From Tethya wilhelma (Eukaryota; Porifera; Demospongiae; Tethyida; Tethyidae): a stretch of 64,000 nt of DNA. How positions within the stretch are numbered: position 1 is the first letter of the stretch; every line of letters begins with the position of its first letter. Shown piece after piece: positions 11,833 through 23,817 of the stretch. The DNA is taken from assembly GCA_964030475.1 (NCBI GenBank), contig CAXIPT010000010.1, positions 573,947 to 637,946 of the forward strand, read 5' to 3'. Below the pieces are notes generated by a model, which was not told the origin of the DNA, ran no database searches, and saw only the letters and a program-made list of their open reading frames with translations. A program made the translations under genes and the position numbers.

Positions 11833-12171
11833 CAAGTAATAAAAATTTCAAAAAAATAAGCACTGTAGGAATGGGCAGTTCTGTAAAAAGCAAGGAAACA
11901 AGGCAAGACTCTGAATTTCGGCACATGACTACTTCATTTTTATGCCAAAGTTGCATTGCATGGTTTTACCTGTATATCTGCTGATACTTCATCCAAATTA
12001 GTGAACTAATTGTGTGACTATTGACGTATAATTAGCCTGCAATTGCTCACAGATTTAATAATGAAAATGAAGCAGTCATGTGCCGAAATTCAGAGTCTTG
12101 CCTTGTTTCCTTGCTTTTTACAGAACTGCCCATTCCTACAGTGCTTATTTTTTTGAAATTTTTATTACTTG
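11833..12171. repeat. Palindromic MITE, copy 1
   Basis: The arms of about 110 bp are inverted complements. The left runs from caagtaataaaaatttc through a tgtaggaatgggcagt block and cggcacatgactac. The right returns the same words in reverse order and ends attacttg at 12171. The central spacer is about 115 bp. The same family is present at 14710-15090. Confidence 0.85.
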
Positions 12172-12734
12172 TAATTATTATTACTTTACATTTAGAGACT
12201 CCATTTCTACTATTGAGTTGATTCAAGCCTGGATCCAGTAAAGTATGCAGACTTAAGTTTCTTTGCCCATCTATAGAACGTGCCTATAGCTATACTAGCC
12301 TTTCAACCTTATTGTGACTGTATATCTATACAAGAAGTTCTTCTTGGACAGCATGCTGAAGGACTTAGTTGTTCATGTATCACATGTCATGCAGACAGAC
12401 AGACTGAGTATATGCATACCTGTATTAAGATATATTATGTTGTTGTTGCACATGCATTATATACATGTCAGCATATGTCATTACGTCAAATTATATTTTT
12501 GTTAAAATATGTAGCATTGAAGATTTTATGAATATATGCAAAACAAGTTATTAAGAAAATTTTGCACAAAGAATATGTGCTGATAATAGCACAACCAGTG
12601 TGCAAATTTAGCACACAGCAATTTAGCACGGGTGTGTAGTGTGCTTATTTCTGGGACAAGGGTTTAGCACACATTTTTGTGCTAACTTAGCACACCTGTT
12701 TTTTCTGTGGACCCCATGTTTTTATGGAACGCTA
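12172..12734. other. Non-coding stretch with fragment of GTGC-rich repeat
   Basis: No gene is seen. 12580-12707 is rich in GTGC/GCAC words and ends in gcacacctgttttttctgtg. That end is the inverted counterpart of the start of the neighbouring repeat at 12735, so this looks like the opposite end of the same repeat family. Confidence 0.5.
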
Positions 12735-13121
12735 CACAGAAAAAAATGGTGTGCAATTTCTGACCACTTTAGTGTGCTAAATCATTGGGGTGTGTGATTT
12801 CTGAGTGCTAAATTAGGGCAAAGTGTGTTAAACTATAATAGTGCACAAGCTATGTGTGCTGTTTTAGCACAAATATGTGCTATATAAATGATAAGATCTG
12901 GTTGCATACATAATTAATTGAAATTTTGCACAATAATGTGCCAAATTCACTGATTGAGCACTGGATTGTGCTAAATTTATCAATTTTGAAAAATTATCAG
13001 CACTCAAGTGTGTTAAATCAACTATGTATACAGGCATGTGTATACGACATCATGAATTTTAGCGGCTTGGCAATACACCAAAGTTCTCTGTCAATAACAT
13101 ACAACTTTTCTCGTTATAGCT
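12735..13121. repeat. GTGC-rich dispersed repeat, copy 2
   Basis: This is nearly identical to 5304-5692, with only scattered substitutions visible. It is preceded at 12580-12707 by what looks like the opposite end of the same family, so the two halves of one element appear rearranged next to each other. Confidence 0.7.
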
Positions 13122-13329
13122 TTAACTGGGATACAAAGGATGACATGAACTGGGATAAAAATTAACATTAAAGTCATCTAAAAAAATAACATTAGAAAAC
13201 AATGATAAATTCACAGACTGAAAGTACAAACTATATCTCTGGAGGAACTAGGTGGTCGATAGAAGAGTGCCATGCAAAAACTAAAACGCTTAATTGATGC
13301 AGACTAGAATGCTCAATATCTCAAGGTTA

Positions 13330-13608
13330 TCAATCTGCTCTATAGAAGGTGTGGATGACGTGATAGGTAATTAATACAGAGAATATGTCTGATACAAAAA
13401 TTAGCACACCTCCTCCATGACGATTCCTATCTTTTCTAAAGATTTGAAATCCTGGGATAGACAGTTCATTGTCCGATATCTCAGTATACACAACCAAGAC
13501 TCTACAACACACATTATGGGGATTGTACAAATCAATAGAGACCCTTAGCTCATCAAGCTTAGGTAGTAAACTTCTAGCATTATAGTACAGAATATTTAAA
13601 TCTTGCAC
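13330..13608 (-). pseudogene. LINE endonuclease fragment (CR1/L2-like)
   Basis: A 92-codon fragment resembles the N-terminal part of the endonuclease/exonuclease/phosphatase domain of non-LTR retrotransposons. LNILYYNARSLLPKLDEL is the usual first strand and helix. The stretch ending in IPGFQIFRKDRNRHGGGVLI is the conserved R-x-DR-x-x-GGGV block. The expected T-E-T-W-L catalytic-site region is degraded. No reverse transcriptase follows downstream, so the copy is truncated at its 3' side. Confidence 0.7.
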
Positions 13609-14212
13609 CTTTGAAACATGGCATTGTAAATCTGCATTAATATAGTGACATCAATGTTTGAGATACTTATCTTAGCTGAAGTCGACGAATCAGTTGAGTA
13701 TGAGCTTACGCCCAACATGTTGTCCAGGGATGGACCTACTTCTTCTCTAAAAAAGTATCCGTAACAGACTCATCGGTCTCTTCTACTGCTGGTTCTGACT
13801 CAGAGGACAATGGTGATGAATCAGCAGATTGAGCTTGCTCAGTCAGCACTGTGGTTTCATCGTCATCAGAAGAGAAGCGTAGTAGTGGTTCGATCACCCA
13901 TTTTGTTTGAAGAGAAACTTTCTCCCACTCACTCTCTAATTCAGAGAGAACTTCCTCATCACCTCTCAGAACAAACCACCAACGAGTTATTCAGTTGTTG
14001 GCTCCCTGCTTATACTTGCGCTTCACTGTTACCTGAGATTCTAGAACTGAAGTAAGTTTTGATAATGTAGATGAAACGGCAGTACTTGAAGTATAGAGTA
14101 CCCCAAATCTTTCTGGAACCTGGCACCCTTTCTCTTGGTTTCTGAACTCTTACTGCCTGGTTTAGCTTACTCTATAGATTTTGACTTAACTCGCATCCTC
14201 TGTTCACCAGTG

Positions 14213-14683
14213 TTAGAAAGCTTCTTGGCAGTATATAGCTTCTGCATAACTGCGAGGTTTAACAGCGAGAGTTGTTTTAATGCTGTCAATCTCTTCTCGT
14301 AGGACTTGAACTTCCATTATTGCAGCTGCAGTAGATTCCACATCTTGAGCACTCACGGGCGGGATGACTTGAGCTGGAGCCGTTTGCAGAGCTGCCAGGG
14401 CTGCCTTTGTATCTTGCAGGGCCTGTTTTGTTTCAGCTAGCTCGCCCCTTAAAGTAGTAACTTCTTGTTCTAGCCTCTTGGTCTTAGCTTTGCTAAACTC
14501 AACGGCACAGTATTGGCAGATAAATGCAGTCTCACTTTTCTTTATTTTTTCGTAATGGTTCTTTGTCACGCCTGCACAATATCTATGCACCTTGCAATGG
14601 CATTCTAGCTCCCTCGCACCTGCCTTTAATTTGTAGAGACTGACTAGTCTCTGCTGTATGATTCTTTCCATGCAATTGAGCAC
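14213..14683 (-). pseudogene. LINE ORF1 remnant with PHD-like zinc finger and coiled coil
   Basis: This frame encodes a Cys/His cluster (ECHCKVHRYCAGVT, then FICQYC) typical of the PHD-type finger in ORF1 of invertebrate LINEs. A strongly heptad-like coiled coil follows (about residues 68-105, rich in LEQE, TLRGEL, TKQAL). It lies upstream on the same strand as the endonuclease fragment at 13330-13608, so both probably come from one decayed insertion. The first Cys pair of the finger is missing or out of frame. ORF1 proteins bind the element's RNA. Confidence 0.6.
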
Positions 14684-14709
14684 CTTAGTGTTTGAAAAAG
14701 TGAATGAAT

Positions 14710-15090
14710 AAGTATAATAAAAATTTTATAAAAATGATGAGAAGTGTAGGAATGGGCAGTGCGGTAAAAAGCAATGAAACAAGGCAAGTCTCTGAATTTC
14801 GGCACATGACTACTTCATTTTTTGTACTCAACTCTCATACGCTACTGTGTACCTATACACTCTACATGCTTGTTACTTTATCTAAATTAATCAAGTGATT
14901 GCTTGCATTGTCTCATGAGCCAAATAGCTGACAATTATTGAATGATGGAATTCAAACTTGCAATTGATTCATGAACTTGAATGAAGTAGTCATGTGCCGA
15001 AATTCAGAGACTTGCCTTGTTTCATTGCTTTTTACCGCACTGCCCATTAATTCCTATATACACTTCTCATTTTTTTATTATAATATACTT
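14710..15090. repeat. Palindromic MITE, copy 2
   Basis: Same family as 11833-12171: the gtaggaatgggcagt, aaacaaggcaag and cggcacatgactac words are in the left arm and return inverted at about 14985-15090. Both copies are preceded by a related ttagtgtt(t)gaaaaa-gtgaatgaa sequence, so the family may extend further left than the palindrome. Confidence 0.8.
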
Positions 15091-15101
15091 GTATATAATA
15101 T

Positions 15102-15139
15102 ACAAGGAGTGGGGCTCGCTTCGCTCGCCCACTCCTTGT
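15102..15139. repeat. Short GC-rich hairpin
   Basis: A 12-bp stem, acaaggagtggg / cccactccttgt, flanks a loop made of alternating gctcgc/ttcgctcgc words. A related gctcgctccggctcgccc word occurs at 17476-17493. This may be a transposon end; no terminator function is implied in a eukaryote. Confidence 0.5.
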
Positions 15140-15772
15140 TTGTGTATGTTTATAGGATCAGTTACAGTATAACTCAAACAATAGTAAAATAAAATTGATG
15201 AGCAAGCTATTGTATATAAATATTCTTCTATTGTCAGTTGGCTTAGAACAACCTTAGAACAACCTTTGCAGTTGACAACAATTACATCAATACTGGCATA
15301 AGCAATTGGAAACTCAAAGGGAAGCAATGAATATGCACTGCTGTTTACTTTGGCCAGCTCAGCAAATTTATCTCACTACGTGACGGCGTCACAAACGACC
15401 CTTTTCCGACTTCCGCCATTTTTGTAATCAGCTGGCAAAGAAACTCGTTATCTGGTTAGCTGTGTTTCGTGTACAGCGACAGAGAAGCAGACTCCTAGAA
15501 GCGAAAGTTCTCCCCTCGCTACGCTTCTTTTGTGAAAGATTGGCTTCTCTATCACGCTTCTTTGTCGGATTCATAGGGCACTGGTAAGCCTTGTCAGCGA
15601 TCTCAAAAAAAGTTAGCCTTACTTGTAGTGCCTGTGATTCTGTCCTAGGCTAGTGCTATCTAAGCTAGTTTTCTAGGCACACTTTTTATAGCTTGCATTT
15701 TTCACAGTCCAAAGAAAAAGTAGCGTTTTAGCTCGAGGTCGCATCACTTCCGGTGACCCTCTGTACCGTGCG

Positions 15773-15809
<37 letters not shown>

Positions 15810-15853
15810 CAAAACTTTGCTTATAATACTAGGGGAATGCACCGTGCATTGAA
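15140..15853. other. Non-coding stretch with CpG-containing block and (CA)n
   Basis: No supportable coding region. About 15370-15600 is richer in CpG than its surroundings and includes gacttccgccatttttg, which could be promoter or first-exon sequence. A (CA)n microsatellite occupies 15774-15808. Confidence 0.4.
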
Positions 15854-17493
15854 GGGCGAGCCGGAGCGATCGCGACGATAATTAATGTTGGCGCATGCGC
15901 AAATGTTGATGCTGATGGTAATCTTGGGAGACTGGTGGCAAATGACGACACATCTTGTGGGAGCTAGGTTAATGACGTGTCCACTGTAACCATACGTATA
16001 CTGGCCTTGAGGTAGCCTGTAGACGGACATGATCGGCATGACAGCAGACACCAGCATTTCTTCCACTTGAGTTAATTTCTGAATAAGAATAATAATATTA
16101 TTATATGCACATATCATTCAACACTTATAATATTTAGCTAAGCTACAGGCTAACCTGCAATTGTGGAGGCACAAAGCTAGGGTCCATGTTGTTGGCACAA
16201 GAGTATAACTTTGGAACCTTCTTGTCCATGGAACACCTCCTACACTCGACAGAACCATTGGGCTGAGCTGACACAGACAGGTTTGGGAACATTCCAAACA
16301 CATATCACAAGTAGGATAAGCGATTTCTGATATTGTCTGGTGAAATTTTTTCATCTTCTGGCATGGATCACAGCTGCTTGCCCAAATAATGCTGGTGCTG
16401 TATCAGACCTCCTTGCACAAGCCCGAGACCTATCTTGCTCACGTCTGTGTTCTCTCTCAGAGTCTGTCCCTCTCAGGCAATCTTCTATCCATATGAAGAC
16501 ATTGGGGGACATAAGTTCTGTAAAAGTGTAATCAACACCTCGAAAAGTGTTAGAGATCAAAGGGAAAATCACGTTTTCTGTCTATAAAGTTTTGTGGTTT
16601 AGTTTATCAAGATTTAGAACTTGGTTTCATGTTGTACTCTTGAAGAGCTTCCTATTCATATCAATAATCACATTATTGAAATTGATTTAGGTGAGTCATT
16701 TTTAGCATTCAGTTTTTGTATTGTGGTGAATGGGCAACTTTTATTTAGTTCAGGTAATTGCAAAATAGAGCCTGGACCACTGTACTAGAACTAATACAGA
16801 GTATTTTTTCACATAATGGAACTGAATACATGTTTGTTTAGTTCAGTCAAATCAAGGGAGTAGTTTTTGGTTGCTTCTCTTTCATGGTAAAGGTGCTAAT
16901 AAACACTGTGTTTTAAGGTACCTAGGTGTTAATTACACCTTCCTTTGATTGTTGTCAAGGCTAATGTCCTAAAATAGCCAAAATGTCTCCATATGATTAG
17001 CCTGAGATCTATCTCGCTCAAGCCTGTGTTCTCTCTGAGGGGCTGTCTCTCTTGATCTTCTTTCCCTTCTCTCTTTTGATCTTCTTTCTCTTTTTGTGGG
17101 TTTAATAATAATTATTATACTGAATCTGACAACCTCAACTACCTTCTTAGGTCATAACTATACCTGCTTCTGGTCGTCTCGCTCGCCTGGCTTCTCTTTG
17201 CTCAGGCGTTTCTCGCTCCATATGCTCCCTGTAGAGTTCTCTTCGACGTTGGAGCCTTAATTCTTTCATGAGACTATCCATTTCAATGCAAGCAAAAACT
17301 TTTGTAGCCAAGGACATTGACGTCTCCTGAAACGAATCCTTAGGCATGCATATTGCAACACGTGGTGACACTCATAACATACCGTAAGTTTAAATTTTTA
17401 TTCTACGTAATGTGGCATGCGAACAATTAGAAGAACGAACGACACGACCGTCAGACAAAATTGCCACTAGGGTGGGCTCGCTCCGGCTCGCCC
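15854..17493 (-). pseudogene. Helitron-like helicase relic (DUF6570-like N-terminal region)
   Basis: The minus strand around 16,270-16,155 encodes a Cys-containing stretch (VECRRCSMDKKVPKLYSC, then NNMDPSFVPPQLQ). A GTTAGC donor follows. At about 16,080-15,950 comes LTQVEEMLVSAVMPIMSVYR with GQYTYGYSGHVINL. This order matches the region in front of the Helitron replication/helicase protein. After INL the frame slips by one base near 15,963, because the expected continuation (QDVSSFATSLPRLPS) lies in another frame. Upstream, 16,350-17,370 holds Arg/Glu-rich segments (RRRELYREHMERETPEQREA) typical of the variable N-terminus. A 16-bp word at 15854-15869 recurs inverted at 17478-17493 and may mark the boundaries. 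No Rep HUH motif or helicase remains. Confidence 0.6.
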
Positions 17494-18270
17494 AATGATT
17501 ATGTATGTCCTGTCACGCTTTAGGAATGCAATTAGTTCTAACGTGACGTCACCTGCCGTTCTCTCCTTCTCGGCTATATCTTATCAACGATATGATCAGT
17601 GGTAACCCCAATCGAGATTATAGAGGTTCATGATGATAGTAATCTCCTGAAAAAGTTTGGTTGCCATAGCAACCTTCTAAGGTTTCCGCCTAATTAATTA
17701 TTCATAGTTTAGAGTGTTTCGTTGACCGATCATTATTTACATGAATATTCATTATTTTGGAATGAGATTTTGGTAACATGAACACGAAAGGCCAAAAATT
17801 TGTTGTATAGGAAAGAAATTCAGAAAAGCTATTTAATATCCTGTAGATCTAAATTTTCATTCAGGCAAAATTTCAATCATTTTCAAGGTGACCCGGGCCT
17901 TAAGTGCGCAGAGTTGAGTACCTCAGCCTGATCAAGTGGTCTTCCGCTCTTCTAGCTCAGTGGTATGACAGGTGAGGAGGTCTTTTCGTGTCTGCATAAT
18001 CTCAGTATGATTATAAAATTAAGCACAAATCACTGAGTCAGTGATTCATAACACTTAGTCTATGATTGATTGCTCAGTGCATCATCATCTATCAATATTG
18101 CATAAGTGGTGAATGCAAAGCTAGTGCGAGGCACTATTTTGCACGATGTGTACTCCTAGTTAAAATTGGTGTGTATTTTAATTGAAAGGGGTATTAAAAA
18201 TTGTCACACACATCAGTAACAAAATATTTGGCTGATTCAATTCAAACCTTTCATTGTGTCACTGTACATG
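17494..18270. other. Non-coding stretch
   Basis: No gene is supported. About 17,950-17,970 contains tagctcagtgg, a perfect A-box-like word, but no B box follows at the right distance, so at most it is a decayed tRNA-derived SINE head. Confidence 0.4.
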
Positions 18271-18358
18271 GTTGTATATAGTCTAGCCCTAGACCCCGCC
18301 TCTTTCACCAGTGAAAACTGGTGAAAGAGGCGGGGTCTAGGGCTAGACTAGTTGTATA
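18271..18358. mobile_element. 72-bp perfect-hairpin mini-transposon with 8-bp target duplication
   Basis: 18279-18312 and 18317-18350 are exact 34-bp inverted complements separated by only four bases (gaaa). The element starts tagtctagccctagacccc. It is flanked directly by gttgtata on both sides (18271-18278 and 18351-18358), an 8-bp direct repeat as made by hAT-type transposases. It lies just downstream of the ECM29 stop codon. Confidence 0.85.
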
Positions 18359-18518
18359 CGTATATATGCCCTTAGTATTGACATGTAATTTTGCAATGTT
18401 TGTAAAGTAAAATGGTCATTATAATTTTCCGGAGGATGTTTTTTTTTTGGCCCCTATTATAAAATTTCCGACTATGTACAGCACACAATGCATGCACATT
18501 AATTTTAATAATACAAAA

Positions 18519-21500
18519 TTACTGATTCTTTGTTAGAACTAAAAGTCTGTCCTTTATCGATTGAACAACAGCAAAATGTCTCGGATCAGTGACCAACTGC
18601 AAGGAAGTACTAAGACATGTAACTGCTTCAAGTGAAAGAAGATTCCCAGTTTCTGTAATTAGAATAGACACTGTGACAATTATATAATAATAATGAGCTA
18701 CATGCAAACATAATGCATGCAATTCTGAAAAAAAATGACATACTTATCAGCCATGATGTAAGTTGGTCGATGCATATGATAGCATTGTAGCGAAGTGAAG
18801 AATACCTAATATTGTCTAAAAAATTCATATGCATGTCAGATAAAAAAAAAACACAATGACTATTAATAATCGTGTGAGTCTTACCAAGACAATGGCGAAT
18901 TCCTGAAATAAGATGGCTAGAAATAAAATCCACTTCATCACTTCCAAGCTCACATACCAATCTAGGTAGAAAAAATTTAAGACAAGGTTCAACATCATGC
19001 AAACACTCTGGCCATGTAAATTAAAATAGTGAGCAATTATACAGTCATGCAGTGTTAGCCAAACATGAATAGTTTGGTAAGGTGCATAATATTATGATAT
19101 CATGTACAGTTTAATGAAGCTTAATTAATTGTCTAATTGTCTAATGACTTAACTAGGAACTGTGTCACCATATATATATATATAAGCACTGTTTTATTGT
19201 TACAAGAAATAAATGTGTGACATTCAGTTATGACATTTTTGTTGACAAACATGCAATACATGTACATATACACGGAGCTAGTGTAATTATATCCAGACGC
19301 GATATACCCAGATTGCACTAGAAACAAAATATAACACGTCAAAATGGTCACAAACGTCATAAAATGTCACACATTTTATTTTAGTGACACAGGTCCTTTA
19401 ATCTGAAGATATACCTTTCAAATAGAGTGGAGAGGGTAGATAGTATAGCAACTTGAACCTTCCAGTTATTGACAGGCAAAGCAGATGACAAGGTTGACAT
19501 CACATGACCATAGTGCACACCTATGAGATTGAGGAAACAAGTTAAAACTTTGTCATTCTGTAGCCTTGTTCCCAAGCTCCTCATTCACGAATCTTTTATT
19601 ACTGTCAAAGAAAATATTCACGAAGGAGGAGCCTGGGACTGAGGCTATAGTCATCTGCATACTGTCATTATTGTAAGTAAACTTTGATTTTTGTGAGTTT
19701 TAACACTACAAGATCTATGGGTAATAATGGCTAGCCTCTTTCCCAGGTTCCATCACCACTGGAAACTTTCCATAATTATTATTTCCAGAGAGGGAGCCTG
19801 AAACGATGCTACAACTAAGGCTTACGCTGAGTGGAAGGATCATTAGGCCATGCTTGACCAAGAGAAGTAAATGCTTTCACTTGAAGCTTAATGACCAAAG
19901 CAGCGGATTCTCTTTTCTCATCTTCATCTTCATAATCGGGTTTAGATTTAGCATCATCCTAAAGAAACAAAACAATGTTCATACAGCTTCTAAAATGCTA
20001 TCATAAATAGTATCCTAATTGAGGAAAGAGGGAATTTACAGATACAGATATGTAAATAGACAACCAAACCAGTACAATTATTGCCCATAAAACTTACTGT
20101 CAACATGATCGGGTCAAGTACTTCAAGAAAGGTACCAAAAACATTGATTTGAAGAGCTTCTAAAATTTTGCCTGTAGTTTCCACAGCAACAGCCTTATAT
20201 TTAGGATCTTGTTTCTTGCACTGGCCAATAAGAACTTTAGATATCTGCGTGTACAATAACCCCCCCAAAAATTTTTTTTGCCATGCATGCATGAAAGCAT
20301 ACAATAAAAATCAAAGACGGTCACAACAATTGCTATAGTCTCACTTCTTCCAGTGAAGGCATACTGGCACCACTTTGTTCAAGAAGAGCACTCTTACATA
20401 GCACACAGAGAGTCGAGAGAGCTTCCAGTAATGCTTCCTGTATATACATACACACACAGCATTAGCATATATATGTTTGATGTTATATGTAAGATAATAG
20501 ACATGCACATGTACATTTAATACATTGTCAGCGCAGCATAATAATAAGAAAAAAAGGTCATTTCCATGGCAATAATTATAGACAAATTCTTAAAAAAACA
20601 ATGTACCACACATGCATGGGGTCATATTCATTTCCATTATAGTTTTATGCTTGCATGTATTTACATCAGCATACAGCCTCATACCTTTCCCGTCCAAGTT
20701 CGTCCACTAAGACCATTCAGCAAACATGTGAGCAGTGTAGTCAAGTGAGGTGGACCTAGGTTGGAGCCTACATGTAGCATAAGATCATAAGTTAACAACA
20801 TGTAGCAATAATTATTTACAAGTTAACATTTATCGTACATGTGCCAAAAGAGCACACACAAAAAACCCCCCAACAATAACAGCAACAACAACATTAAAGT
20901 ATAACTTATAACATAATTATAGCTAAATAATCTCAGCATGCAGTAATTAAAGACATGCACACAATGGAGATATAGTAGACATGAATTAACAGTTACTACA
21001 CTAACCCATTTTCTCAGTAATAGTAGCGATGCTTGCTGCACTCTGAGCTTTGATTGTCCATGATTGTGCCTGTAGAGAGGTGGTCACTATCTCAACCAAA
21101 TCAGGCAGGTAGAGCTTCACACCAGATGCAGTTCCAGGAACCATATCATTCCAGGTCTCCTTCCATTGTTTGGTAATGCTCTCAGAAGAAGAGTCTATAT
21201 TATTTATTATTAATTTTATAGAAAATCATACAACATAAATGACATTGTGTATTATTAAAATCAATAGGATAATCAGTATGGTTTTCCCACACAATAAGGG
21301 AACAATTCAATTTATTATTAAATTTTTTGCAACAATTATTGATATTTTGAAACCAAAAGTGTGTAAACTTAAAAACATAGAAACTTGGATAAACTTTTTT
21401 TCTCACATGGATAATATAGTTCTGTCTCAACAAAATGCTACAAATTCATTATACATTACAAATTGAACTTACCATTCTCTACTGGTTTAGAGTGCATGGC

Positions 21501-22901
21501 CAGGAACACAAGTGGCAAGAACTCAGTTGCAATATCCTTAGCCGTATCATGTGAATGAGTTGCAATGGCATGAAACACATACGCAAGGCTAGTCTTGACA
21601 CCATCATCTGCATGCATAAATCATGTAAAGTGAAATACTATATAACACCCTAGATCTAAGAATCTTGTGGCGAAAAAGTTTAACAATTTCTAATGTAAAA
21701 AAATGCATACAGATTAATGCTAGCAATAATGTGTAGATTTCATGCATGAATCCCCACAGTCATAATGGATGTGTATATGAACGATCCACTAAATATGGAC
21801 AGTAAGAACACTAATTTGTGTCATTAATTTAACTGACAAGCACATGACTTACCATCTTTTTCAAAATACCAAGTTCGTAATTTTGAAATGAGCTTGCTTA
21901 CACTGGAAACTTTAGCAACCTGAGTTAAAAATTCCAACAAGATTTTTTTTACAGTAAAAAGTATGAAGGAATTTGATGAGAATGGTTATATACCTTCACT
22001 AGGTGACCAATTGCTTTGGCATATGCCTTGCGTACAGCTGCATTGCGATCTGATAGGCCAGATGTCAAGGCATTGAGCAATTTACCTAGACCAAAGTAGA
22101 AATTTAATACAGTTATGTAAAATGAAGGGGAAAAATCTGAAACTGAATCGAAGTTGCAACAATATTATTGAGTGGAATCCAAAACATTGAATCTGGCAAA
22201 AACATATGTCAAATATGATATAAGAATTATCATTGAGTGAGTGACAACTTACTTGCAAATGGAGTAAGATCACGTACACAGTGTTGAACGAGGGAGATGA
22301 CAAAGTTAGCTGAAGCCACCCTAGTAGCCAATCCCACACCATTCTTGAGGATATCTACAAGTCGTGGGTTCAATGATTTCAGAACTTCACTATCCACTTG
22401 AGGAACACACTAGAATAATAAATTTGACAAACAATTATTACATAAAAATACTGTATAGTTAGGGGCAATTTAAAAATTATAAAATTACAAAACAAAAGCT
22501 TAATTACTAAGTCTTATACGTCAAATAATAATTTCCCTCCAGACCCCCCAAAATCAATTTTATCATGATTGTGTATACTATGTGGACATTAACTATATAG
22601 CAAAGGTGTAAATGCTTGTATAATATCATGCAAAGTCAATGGATGAGTCTTCAAAACTAAATTGTGTCCCTTACCAAATTTACGATCTCAATCATTGGAG
22701 AGGACTTTGAAACAGATACACGAATATCATCGAGCTTCTCTTGAATCAATTTGACTCCAGTCAATTGAAGACTGAGGGTATTCAGGTCCTGTAGGTATAC
22801 ATACATGTACTAGTTACAGTTATACTGGGAGACAATCAAACCAAGCAGACTCAGGTAGGAGTACATACATGCACCTAAGCCTTTTGTTCCACTAACTTAG
22901 A

Positions 22902-22972
<71 letters not shown>

Positions 22973-23781
22973 CAGAGAGAACATACCTGACTCTCTAAAG
23001 AGCTCACTGACTCTAGAAGCGTTGGTACTAACACAGACACATGAGGTTTAAGTAAGGCACCCTGTATGAACAAAAAAGTATGTATCTATACCTGTCGGTG
23101 AGTGAATACAATTAATAACTTACAGCATTCCGACAAAGCTTTAGGATGGTTACAAGGCTGAAGAAGGAACAAGCATATGATATTAAGTTAATACCAATAA
23201 AGAAGTGTACAATATACCTCATACTCTTGACATCTGATGCTGGGTTTGTCATGCCAATGTTCAACAGGAGAGGAAGTACTGACTCTGTCACCTGCATGCC
23301 TACATTGTTGATCATAATTCATGATAATGACTGACAGTACATTAAATATACAACTTTTATTCACCAGTTTTTGTCCTAGTAGAACCATCACAGGATCTCA
23401 CAGTGATCTTATGAAGAGACTTGCATGCAATACGAGCAGCCTTTCTCGAAGTCTCCTACAGTCATCATGAAAACCTATGCTTGACGAACTTTATCTTAGC
23501 TACTATAGGATACCATCACACTGTACCTTGATATCATCTAGCACTCTGAGACAGAGCTCCCAGAGTTGTGGAAGGTAATCAACAACTTCCTCAATCTGCC
23601 TACTTGTCAGGAGATCACTCAGAGCCAAACAGCTGCATTTAAAAAGAAAAACTTTCTTAACAATTAACCAGACCATGCAGGCACATTATACAGTTATCAA
23701 TAAAGAATTTCAAATTAATTCAGTTGTACTTTCCATGCAGTAATCAAGTTGAGGGGAAAATATCCTCCCCTCCTCTCTAGC

Positions 23782-23817
<36 letters not shown>

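Noticed and set aside
13810..14055. Plus-strand 81-codon frame
   Set aside because: Lies opposite the decayed LINE between its ORF1 and endonuclease relics; no similarity of its own.
18628..19002. 124-codon minus-strand frame at the ECM29 3' end
   Set aside because: It runs through two real exons and the intron between them; the spliced model (18961-18885, 18815-18744, 18652-18519) keeps phase and gives a better protein.
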